Source: Candidatus Neomarinimicrobiota bacterium (GTDB lineage: Bacteria; Fidelibacterota; UBA8477; JABMPR01). From it: a DNA stretch of 48,516 bases. The DNA lies in assembly GCA_016784545.1 (NCBI GenBank), contig JADHUM010000027.1:1-48516 (forward strand). The letters are read 5' to 3'. A model generated the notes under the pieces. That model was not told the DNA's origin, did no database searches, and was given only the letters and a program-made list of their open reading frames with translations. Both the position numbers and the translations under genes were made by a program. Below, in pieces: positions 16,631-23,663 of the stretch (its first letter is position 1; every line of letters starts with the position of its first letter).

Positions 16631-16677
16631 TTGTCTTTACAGTTTGCTTAATTATATAATCAGGTCCTGAAACTGTA
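16631..16677 (+). promoter_or_regulatory. promoter with an 8-base inverted repeat around its -10 box, upstream of licC-like gene
   Basis: TTGTCT (16631-16636), 18 bases, then a perfect TATAAT (16655-16660). The inverted halves TACAGTTT (16638-16645) and AAACTGTA (16670-16677) flank the -10 box with centres 32 bases apart, about three helical turns. This geometry suits a repressor. The licC-like GTG start is 82 bases beyond the -10 box. This opens a second transcript within the glycan locus. Confidence 0.5.
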
Positions 16678-16741
16678 GGGCGGGATATTCATCTTGAATG
16701 ATATTAAAATCTTAGGTTTATGAAAAAAATAAAGGTGTGAT

Positions 16742-17422
16742 GTGAGAGCAATAATTCTAGCAGCCGGTATAGGTTCCCGCCTTGGGAATCCCCGTCCTAA
16801 GCCCCTGACCAAACTTTCCACGGGGGAAATGATTATGGGCAGACAGGTTGATTATCTAAAACAAGTTGTCTCAGTAGATGACATTTTTGTTGTGATTGGG
16901 TTTAAAAAAGACCTTATCATGGAAGAATTTTCTGAACTGACCTATGTCTTTAACAACGTCTATGATAGAACGAACACCTCAAAAAGCCTGCTGAAGGCCA
17001 TGCGCAAGGTCAGAGCAGATGATGTCATCTGGCTTAACGGCGATGTGGTTTTCGATCCTGAAGTTCTGGCTAGAGTAGTTGATTCAAAAACATCATGTAT
17101 GGCAGTCAACACCTCATCAGTGGCTGAAGAAGAGGTCAAATATACCCTGTCTACTGATGGTTCAATCAATGAGGTCTCCAAAACGGTAAAGAATGCCCTG
17201 GGTGAGTCTGTGGGCATTAACAAAATCATATCAAGTGATGTGCCCCTCCTGATTGAGATGCTGGAACGTTGTGAAGATGATCATTATTTTGAACGTGGCA
17301 TTGAATTCGCCATTAACGCTGGGTTGAAAATCTATCCTGTTGATGTTTCAGATGTGCTGTGTATTGAGGTTGACTTCACTGAAGATCTTGAAAAAGCCAA
17401 CAGCGAATTAGGAGAGGTGTGA
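16742..17422 (+). CDS. LicC-like sugar/choline-phosphate nucleotidyltransferase
   Basis: A 226-residue nucleotidyltransferase with the N-terminal signature RAIILAAGIGSRLG, followed by PKPLTKL and a WLNGDVVFDP segment that supplies a metal-binding acid. The closest pattern is LicC-like CTP:phosphocholine cytidylyltransferase. The presence of a LicD gene overlapping by four bases supports CDP-choline or CDP-polyol chemistry. Glucose-1-phosphate-type nucleotidyltransferases are an alternative. It begins with GTG preceded by AAAGGTG. The upstream promoter with operator-like repeats suggests separate regulation from the ispD-tagF pair. Confidence 0.78.
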   Translation: MRAIILAAGIGSRLGNPRPKPLTKLSTGEMIMGRQVDYLKQVVSVDDIFVVIGFKKDLIMEEFSELTYVFNNVYDRTNTSKSLLKAMRKVRADDVIWLNGDVVFDPEVLARVVDSKTSCMAVNTSSVAEEEVKYTLSTDGSINEVSKTVKNALGESVGINKIISSDVPLLIEMLERCEDDHYFERGIEFAINAGLKIYPVDVSDVLCIEVDFTEDLEKANSELGEV

Positions 17423-18504
17423 GCAATTCCTTTTCCACAGCCCTGAAGGTCTTCCAACAATCAAATTTAAGCTATACCATTGGCGCTGAATCGCTGGTTG
17501 GACTTGTTGAAGGTGACATTTACAAATACACCCACAATCTGCGCATCTACCTGTTCCCCACCTCTATCCTTCGAATCATCTTGCTGGCCTTTAAGCTTCT
17601 GAAATCCGGTGTTATTTTTAAGCCTAAGTATACCCAGGGGCGACTTTTCTATAAACTGAGGTACAAGCCGAGTCTCCTGAAAAAGGAATCAACATTTGTC
17701 AGCGTTCTACCTCTGGAATCCACCAATGAAGGGTTTGTTGCATTTTTAGGAGGGCATGACACATTTTTCTCGACTGAAGATTTAAACCAAACTTCCCTTC
17801 AGGAAATTGAACTAAACGATCTTTCTGTCATGGTTCCAGAAGATCACATCAATTTTGAGCAAAAATACCGTAGTGAATTGATGTCAGGTTTTTACCAGAA
17901 ACATGGGGTTCAGTTTGATTCTGAATCTGAGAAAAAAGCTGTCCGGTTCATGCATAAAAATGTGGCAGCAATGAATGAGGCAGGCATTGATTTTTGGATA
18001 GAAGGCGGAACCCTTCTCGGAGCTCTCCGAGATCAAAAATTAATTCCCTGGGATCATGATCTTGACTTTGGAATGAAGTACGAATCTGAAGCCCAAATGA
18101 AGCGACTCATTCGAAAGTTGCGTCGTCACTTTTATGTAAGTGTACGATCCTTTCCCAGGACCTCCAAAATCTGGCATTTGGGGAATTATCGAGTGCTAAA
18201 AATATATCCACGGAAAAACCTGTTCTTTAAAGAAGATTTGTGTCTCGATCTCTTTGTTTACTACGAGGGGACCCTGCCCGGCAAGGATGAGCTTGTCTAC
18301 AAATATGTGGTCTGGGACAGAAATGCCTACCACCGCAAGGAATTCTTTGACACCACAGAGACCATTAACTTTTATGGCGGCGAGGTTCCCGTCCCTGCCA
18401 AAGCAGAGCAGTTTATTGAGGTCAAATATGGCAAGGATTGGCGTACCCCCAAAAAGGAGTGGAATGTTGCCCTTGATGATGGATCCATCTACAAAGAAGA
18501 TTGA
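17419..18504 (+). CDS. LicD/fukutin-type phosphotransferase with a degenerate N-terminal copy
   Basis: The C-terminal half (about 175-361) is a LicD domain: IEGGTLLGALRD (194-205), the acidic cluster WDHDLDFG (211-218), and a FIEVKYGKDWRTP ending. LicD and animal fukutin/FKRP enzymes transfer phosphocholine or ribitol-phosphate to glycans. The N-terminal half shows the same order in weaker form: IGAESLVGLVEGD (21-33), THNLRIYLF (38-46) and VPEDHINFEQKYRSEL (139-154). The acidic residues there are missing, suggesting a duplicated, inactive domain. It begins with a GTG overlapping the licC-like stop (GTGA). The GT29-type gene follows after three bases. Confidence 0.82.
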   Translation: MSNSFSTALKVFQQSNLSYTIGAESLVGLVEGDIYKYTHNLRIYLFPTSILRIILLAFKLLKSGVIFKPKYTQGRLFYKLRYKPSLLKKESTFVSVLPLESTNEGFVAFLGGHDTFFSTEDLNQTSLQEIELNDLSVMVPEDHINFEQKYRSELMSGFYQKHGVQFDSESEKKAVRFMHKNVAAMNEAGIDFWIEGGTLLGALRDQKLIPWDHDLDFGMKYESEAQMKRLIRKLRRHFYVSVRSFPRTSKIWHLGNYRVLKIYPRKNLFFKEDLCLDLFVYYEGTLPGKDELVYKYVVWDRNAYHRKEFFDTTETINFYGGEVPVPAKAEQFIEVKYGKDWRTPKKEWNVALDDGSIYKED

Positions 18505-18507
18505 GAC

Positions 18508-19143
18508 ATGACCACCTTTAGCTTAAAAGATCTCCCCCAAGAATATCAGTCACTAAAAGATGCCTCCATCCTCATCATTGGGAATGGACCCAGTGCTGCC
18601 AGGCACGAGATGGGCCTAGAGGTTGACAAGTTTGACCAGATCATTCGTATTAACAATTTTGTCACCGATCATATGGAATCACGAGTAGGATCCCGTACAG
18701 ACATCTGGGTGAATGGTGCCAATCAGGGTTTAAAAAAGCGAATGACTCCCCCAGAAAAGATTTTGGTGATGATACCTCCTGTGGTCTTGAATCATAAAGG
18801 GCAAGCCATCCACGGCCGAATTCAAAAACGACTTGGGACCAAAAACTATTCTCTTTTACCCCTGGAAATCATGTCTGAGATGGAAACAAGTTGTGGTCTA
18901 GACCGACCGACCACTGGATTCTTTGCCATATATTTCTTTTATTTATTGGGTCTTGACGTGACGCTGCACGGTTTCGATTTCTTCGTCGGGTCAACAGCTC
19001 ATTATTTTGATAGTTCCCTGAAGCGCTGGCTCAAGGATAAGGGATTTATTAAGAAGGCTGCCAAGCATGATGTGAGTGGTGAAAAAGAATTTATAGAAGC
19101 GCTCATCCACAAGGGGCAAATAAAGGTTTTAGACGCTAATTAA
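18508..19143 (+). CDS. GT29-type sialyltransferase-like glycosyltransferase
   Basis: A 211-residue protein with animal-style sialylmotif order. An L-motif-like segment has ILIIGNGPSA (21-30), then FDQIIRINNF (42-51). An S-motif-like segment has PTTGFFAIYFFY (134-145) and LHGFDFF (153-159). An HYF at 165-167 lies where the VS motif is expected. GT29 enzymes transfer sialic acid from CMP-sialate. Nearby neuA and neuB genes would supply such a donor. There is no transmembrane anchor, unlike Golgi enzymes, so it is probably cytoplasmic. It follows the licD-like gene by three bases. The 3' end overlaps the convergent transporter gene by four bases. Confidence 0.8.
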   Translation: MTTFSLKDLPQEYQSLKDASILIIGNGPSAARHEMGLEVDKFDQIIRINNFVTDHMESRVGSRTDIWVNGANQGLKKRMTPPEKILVMIPPVVLNHKGQAIHGRIQKRLGTKNYSLLPLEIMSEMETSCGLDRPTTGFFAIYFFYLLGLDVTLHGFDFFVGSTAHYFDSSLKRWLKDKGFIKKAAKHDVSGEKEFIEALIHKGQIKVLDAN

Positions 19144-20003
19144 TCTCGTTTTAAGGTGAGCAGTACCAGACCTGAAAGGGTGATTGCCCCTCCGATTATC
19201 ACATTCAATCCAACCATTTCCCCAAAAAACAACCAGGCCAAAATGGAAGCCAGAATGGGTTCACCAAAAGGCATAGAGCCTACAATGGTTGGGCGAAGAT
19301 ATTTTACGGCATAGCTCATGCTATTATGTCCGATAAGGGTTGGTAAAATAACCAGTCCCAATAACCATTTTGAATCTGCGAGCTGAAAGCTTATGTCAAT
19401 CCCCAGACTGAAAATGATCAAAGCCAGTGTCAGAGCGGCAAACAAATACAACCATCGGGTGTACATGATATTGGTGATTTCACTACGTATACGTTGTGCA
19501 ATGATAAGCACAACTGACATAAAAGCTGAACTGGCCAGGGCATAAAAATTTCCCTGGGTTGCTTCAGACCCCCAGGCAAACTCTGTCCCCTGGACAATGA
19601 CTGCGCCTGAAATAGCCATCCACAAGCCAACCAGCGCACCCACAGGAAATTTATGTTTTAAAGCGAAGCGTTCATAGACCAGCGTGAAGATGGGAGCCAG
19701 GGTGGCAAAAAGGGTGGCGCTTGCAATTGATGTCAACTTGACGGCAGAATAGAAAAATGCAAAGTGCAGAGCCAGAAATATTCCGGCAACGATAATTGCT
19801 GGAAACTTACTTCTCCCCAGAGGCTCTTGCTTTTGGATAACTCCATGACTCCACAACAGGGTTGAAGCGCCAGCCATCCGCCAAAACGCAATAGTTAGTG
19901 CAGCCATTTCTGGAAGAAACCGGGCCAGGGGCGCCCCAAAGCTGACCCCCAGGAGTCCAAATACAAGAATGATATAAATTCTGTTGTTCATGGCTTTGAA
20001 CAT
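19140..20003 (-). CDS. EamA/DMT-family transporter
   Basis: About ten hydrophobic helices in two EamA repeats, with typical segments LTIAFWRMAGAS, SIASATLFATLAPIFTLVYERFAL and PFGEPILASILAWLFFGE. Members export or import small metabolites such as amino acids or nucleotide precursors; the substrate cannot be told. The start is uncertain: GTG at 20027 and ATGs at 20003 and 19991 are in frame. I chose the first ATG because the GTG lacks a ribosome binding site. It interrupts the plus-strand glycan locus on the opposite strand and is divergent from neuA across a 95-base gap. Confidence 0.85.
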   Translation of the reverse strand: MFKAMNNRIYIILVFGLLGVSFGAPLARFLPEMAALTIAFWRMAGASTLLWSHGVIQKQEPLGRSKFPAIIVAGIFLALHFAFFYSAVKLTSIASATLFATLAPIFTLVYERFALKHKFPVGALVGLWMAISGAVIVQGTEFAWGSEATQGNFYALASSAFMSVVLIIAQRIRSEITNIMYTRWLYLFAALTLALIIFSLGIDISFQLADSKWLLGLVILPTLIGHNSMSYAVKYLRPTIVGSMPFGEPILASILAWLFFGEMVGLNVIIGGAITLSGLVLLTLKRD

Positions 20004-20122
20004 AAACCGGGTGGTTGTTATGGGCACGTGTTGATTAGGTCCTTATTGTATAAATCTATATCAGCAGATAAGTCCCAAAAAAATGTGGGCTGTGATGGGC
20101 GTCTCTCCATATATATTGAGGC

Positions 20123-20806
20123 ATGTCAATTTTTTGTATTATTCCGGCTCGTGGTGGCTCAAAAGGTATTCCACATAAAAATATTGCTCCATTTCTGGGA
20201 CAGCCATTGATCAGCCATACCATCCAATATGCTATGGCATCCAAATCTGTTGACCGTGTGTTTGTATCTACTGATGATGATGAGATTTCTCAGATTTCCA
20301 GAGGCGATGGAGCTGAAGTAATTCCGAGACCCACTGAGATTGCTGGTGATACCGCTACAACCGAGTCTGCCATTTCACATGCAATCGAATGGTGGAGAGG
20401 GCAGAATTTAACCCCCGAAATCATTGTTTTATTACAGGCTACCAGTCCCCTTCGTCCCGATGGCTCACTGGATGAGGCTCTTGAAAAGTTTAGGACTGGG
20501 GGTTTCGATTCCCTGCTTAGTATCTCTCCCACTCATCGGTTTTTCTGGAAGGTCAGCGGGGAAGAAGCACATGCTGAATATGATTTTATGAATCGACCAA
20601 GACGTCAGGATATGGTAGAATCTGATATCAGATATGTTGAAAATGGGTCTGTTTATATTTTTTCAACAGGCCATTTTGAACGCGCTGGGAATAGACTGGG
20701 GGGAAAGATAGGCTATACCATTTTCCCCGAAGCATTCAGTCCGGAGATAGATATTTCAAGTGATTTTACCTTGCTGGAAGAAATTGCTCAGAATTTGAAA
20801 AGCTAG
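20123..20806 (+). CDS. neuA: CMP-N-acylneuraminate (nonulosonate) cytidylyltransferase
   Basis: A 227-residue protein with the NeuA signature IIPARGGSKGIPHKNI at the N-terminus, VFVSTDDDEI near 48, LLQATSPLR near 109, and ENGSVYIFS near 172. It activates a nonulosonic acid with CTP to a CMP-sugar. The GGSKG form separates it from KdsB (Kdo), which has RYASTRLPGKP-like sequence. TTGAGG provides a ribosome binding site. It is first in a run of four plus-strand genes, neuA-neuB-phosphatase-waaA. The exact nonulosonate (sialic, legionaminic or other) cannot be deduced. Confidence 0.9.
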   Translation: MSIFCIIPARGGSKGIPHKNIAPFLGQPLISHTIQYAMASKSVDRVFVSTDDDEISQISRGDGAEVIPRPTEIAGDTATTESAISHAIEWWRGQNLTPEIIVLLQATSPLRPDGSLDEALEKFRTGGFDSLLSISPTHRFFWKVSGEEAHAEYDFMNRPRRQDMVESDIRYVENGSVYIFSTGHFERAGNRLGGKIGYTIFPEAFSPEIDISSDFTLLEEIAQNLKS

Positions 20807-20835
20807 ATCGCTTTATTTAAATATTGGAGGTTGCA

Positions 20836-21885
20836 TTGCCAACTTTACAGCTAGGTTCACAAATCGTTGGTGAAAGTGAACCAACCTACATCATCGCTGA
20901 GATAGGTATTAATCATCAGGGTGAAGTGGAGATTGCAAAAAAACTTATTAAAGAAGCTGCTGATGCTGGCGCTAATGCAGTAAAATTTCAAAAGCGGAGC
21001 ATCAAGCGCATCCTGACCCACGAGGGTCTTGAAATGCCTTATGATAATCGCAATTCATTTGGCAAGACCTACGGCGAGCATAAAAAAGCTCTGGAGTTAT
21101 CTGAAACCGATTATCAGGAACTCATGGATTATGCCAGCGAGCATAATGTTGACTTTATTGCCTCTGGTTGGGATGAAGAGAGTATCGATTTTCTGGATGC
21201 CCTTGGTGTGCCATTTTTCAAAATGGCTTCAGCCGATTTGACCAATATCCCCTTACTGATCCATACTGCAAAAAAGCACAAACCCATGATTCTCTCCACT
21301 GGTATGGCTGATATGGAAATGGTGGAAACAGCTGTTAATGCCATTAAGCCATATGTTGTACCCCTGTGCCTGCTTCAGTGCACATCGACGTATCCGTCAG
21401 TATTTGAAGAGGTAAACCTGAGTGTGATCAACACTTTCAAACAAAGCTTTCCCCATGCTGTGATCGGCTATTCTGGTCACGAATTGGGAATTGCCATCAC
21501 TGAGGCAGCGGTGGCCCTGGGGGCAAAAATTGTGGAGCGCCATTTCACCCTGGACAGAACCATGAAGGGTGGGGATCATGCAGCATCTCTTGAACCAGGT
21601 GGGTTTTCGAAGCTTGTCCGAGATATCAGACATATCGAAGCAGCTATGGGTGTAAAGACCAAACGAATACAAGATTCAGAAGCACCCATATTCAAGAAAT
21701 TGGCCAAAAGCATTGTTTCCCAGGTAGACCTTTCTGCAGGCACAGTTCTGACAAGAGACATGCTTACCACAAAGGGTCCGGGAACTGGGATTTCACCGGC
21801 TCGGATGGATGAGCTCTTAGGAAAAATGGTTATCAAGGATATTGCTGCCGATGTGGTTCTCAAGGATGAAGACATCAACTGGTAA
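20836..21885 (+). CDS. neuB: N-acylneuraminate/nonulosonate synthase
   Basis: A TIM-barrel synthase with AEIGINHQGE near the N-terminus, AVKFQKR, FFKMASADLTN, LLQCTSTYP, GYSGHELG and the ERHFTLDRTMKGGDHAASLEP block that marks NeuB. A C-terminal SAF (antifreeze-like) domain begins near residue 285. It condenses phosphoenolpyruvate with an N-acyl hexosamine to form a nonulosonic acid. I start it at the TTG at 20836, which follows GGAGG by five bases; a TTG at 20824 is also in frame. The upstream epimerase (NeuC) and precursor genes are not in the window. Confidence 0.92.
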   Translation: MPTLQLGSQIVGESEPTYIIAEIGINHQGEVEIAKKLIKEAADAGANAVKFQKRSIKRILTHEGLEMPYDNRNSFGKTYGEHKKALELSETDYQELMDYASEHNVDFIASGWDEESIDFLDALGVPFFKMASADLTNIPLLIHTAKKHKPMILSTGMADMEMVETAVNAIKPYVVPLCLLQCTSTYPSVFEEVNLSVINTFKQSFPHAVIGYSGHELGIAITEAAVALGAKIVERHFTLDRTMKGGDHAASLEPGGFSKLVRDIRHIEAAMGVKTKRIQDSEAPIFKKLAKSIVSQVDLSAGTVLTRDMLTTKGPGTGISPARMDELLGKMVIKDIAADVVLKDEDINW

Positions 21886-21897
21886 ACAGGAGTTTAA

Positions 21898-22395
21898 ATG
21901 ATATCTGAAGCACTGCGAACCAAAGCTCAAAAGATCAAGTTAGTTGTAACGGATATTGATGGTGTCTGGACAGATGCTAAAATCTATTATACTGAACATG
22001 GGGAATTAATGAAAGCCTTCAGTTATTATGATGGGATGGCAACAGCCCTCTTAACAAAGGCCAACATTAGAACAGCCATCATAACTGGAGAGGACTCCCA
22101 GCCTGTGGCCCGGCGAGCTGAAAAGCTGAAGATTGAGGATGTCTTCCTTGGTGTCCATGATAAGTTGGAAGTCTTTGAATCTCTTCTGGTAAAGTATGAT
22201 CTTTCTCCTTCTGAGGCAGCCTACATTGGTGATGATTTGAATGACTATACTGTTATGCAGGTTGCTGGACTTACAGCTGCCCCTTCAAGCACCCCAGCTT
22301 TTCATATTCTCAAACCGGATATTTTATTAAGCCGTGCCGGGGGCGATGGAGCATTTCGTGAGTTTGCCGATCTCATCATAGCATCACAGAAATGA
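21898..22395 (+). CDS. KdsC-type HAD phosphatase
   Basis: A 165-residue capless HAD phosphatase. The nucleophile motif is VVTDIDGVWTD (about 17-27), and the late acidic motif is YIGDDLNDYTVM. This is the KdsC family, which removes phosphate from Kdo-8-phosphate or from nonulosonate 9-phosphate. With NeuB and NeuA directly upstream and no KdsA visible, a nonulosonate-9-phosphate substrate is plausible. The ATG follows CAGGAG at good distance, and the stop overlaps the waaA-like ATG by four bases. Confidence 0.86.
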   Translation: MISEALRTKAQKIKLVVTDIDGVWTDAKIYYTEHGELMKAFSYYDGMATALLTKANIRTAIITGEDSQPVARRAEKLKIEDVFLGVHDKLEVFESLLVKYDLSPSEAAYIGDDLNDYTVMQVAGLTAAPSSTPAFHILKPDILLSRAGGDGAFREFADLIIASQK

Positions 22396-23663
22396 AAATA
22401 CTCTTTTATTTAATCTACAATCTTCTTCTTTACATCGCCTTACCCATAATATGGGTTGGTGCTTTCATTAATGATAAACTTGGTGGTAGTTTTACGGGGC
22501 AGAAAGACATAACTTCAAGAGTTTTACGTTTTCAAGATAAAGTTAAGTCTGATCCAAAGCCAGTCGTCTGGACCCATTCTGCCTCTGCTGGAGAGTTTGA
22601 GCAAATGCGCCCAGTATTATCTCGGCTTTCTAAAATGGATGTATACATCTTCCAGACATTCACCTCTGCTACCATCTACTATAAGGCTTCGCAGAACAAG
22701 ATTTTTGATGGGGTTTGCTTTTTGCCCTGGGACCTATACCCACGAGTGAATCGTTTCGTTACACTGCTAAAACCTGATTTACTCATTAATACCAGACACG
22801 ATATTTGGCCAAATCTCCAGCTCTCAGTTCAACGTAATCAGATCAGGAACATCTTGATCAATGCCAACCTGTATCAGGATTCGAAGCGACTTCTACCTGT
22901 CTTTCGCGGCGTCAACTCCCTGGTTTTTGATCACATCAATCACATCTATACTGGATCTGACAGTCTTAAATCTTTGTTGAAGCAAATCTACGCTGGTCCA
23001 ATAGACGTGGTAGGTGACTCACGATTCGATCAAGTTCAAGAAAGGTCTCTTAGCAACACTGAAATGTTGATAACTAAGGAGTTGATCTCTGACCGGCGGG
23101 TCGTTGTGTATGGATCCGTAGGGAATACTGATTTACAGATTATTGCTGATTCAATCGCTCAGGCCGCTGCTGACAAGGCCTTCATGCATATTATCGTACC
23201 CCATGAGACTGCTGAACGGGATCTTATTCCCTGGGAGACTGAACTCTTTAGGCAAAAAGTAAAATCAATCCGCAAATCTGAAATTGATCAGCATAAAGAT
23301 GAAAGCGTGATGATCTGGGACAGTGTTGGCCAATTGGCAGACCTGTATAAATATGCTGATCTGGCTTTTATTGGTGCTGGATTTGGAGCTGGAGTACACT
23401 CGGTGACTGAAGCCGCGGTATATCATGTTCCCAGTGCACATGGGCCAAAGTACGATATCCTCGCTGAAGCCATAGATTTGGTGGATGAAGGTCTTTCAAC
23501 AGTCATAAATGAAGCTCATGACCTTACCAACTTTTTGATGATGCCTGAGAACAACATTAATGAGCTTTCATTAAAAATTGAATCCTTTGTCAACCAGCGA
23601 CTTGGAGCCACTGATAAAATATTTGCAAGCGAACCCTTACTTCGATCGCTTATTCCACGATAA
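22392..23663 (+). CDS. waaA: WaaA-type 3-deoxy-ulosonic acid transferase (GT30)
   Basis: A 423-residue membrane-associated GT-B glycosyltransferase with an N-terminal hydrophobic anchor (about 3-25). The family motif WTHSASAGEFEQ contains the catalytic glutamate. GFGAGVHSVTEAAVYHVPSAHGP corresponds to the CMP-Kdo-binding C-terminal block. WaaA adds Kdo to lipid A on the inner leaflet. Here it overlaps the phosphatase gene and follows neuA and neuB, with no kdsA or kdsB nearby. It may therefore take a CMP-nonulosonate. The Kdo genes could equally be elsewhere in the genome. The 3' end overlaps the convergent PNGase F-like gene by 14 bases. Confidence 0.88.
   Translation: MKILFYLIYNLLLYIALPIIWVGAFINDKLGGSFTGQKDITSRVLRFQDKVKSDPKPVVWTHSASAGEFEQMRPVLSRLSKMDVYIFQTFTSATIYYKASQNKIFDGVCFLPWDLYPRVNRFVTLLKPDLLINTRHDIWPNLQLSVQRNQIRNILINANLYQDSKRLLPVFRGVNSLVFDHINHIYTGSDSLKSLLKQIYAGPIDVVGDSRFDQVQERSLSNTEMLITKELISDRRVVVYGSVGNTDLQIIADSIAQAAADKAFMHIIVPHETAERDLIPWETELFRQKVKSIRKSEIDQHKDESVMIWDSVGQLADLYKYADLAFIGAGFGAGVHSVTEAAVYHVPSAHGPKYDILAEAIDLVDEGLSTVINEAHDLTNFLMMPENNINELSLKIESFVNQRLGATDKIFASEPLLRSLIPR

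Noticed and set aside
20123-21885. Calling the synthase and cytidylyltransferase KdsA and KdsB
   Set aside because: IIPARGGSKGIPHKN and the ERHFTLDR/SAF-domain pattern are NeuA and NeuB features, not Kdo enzymes.
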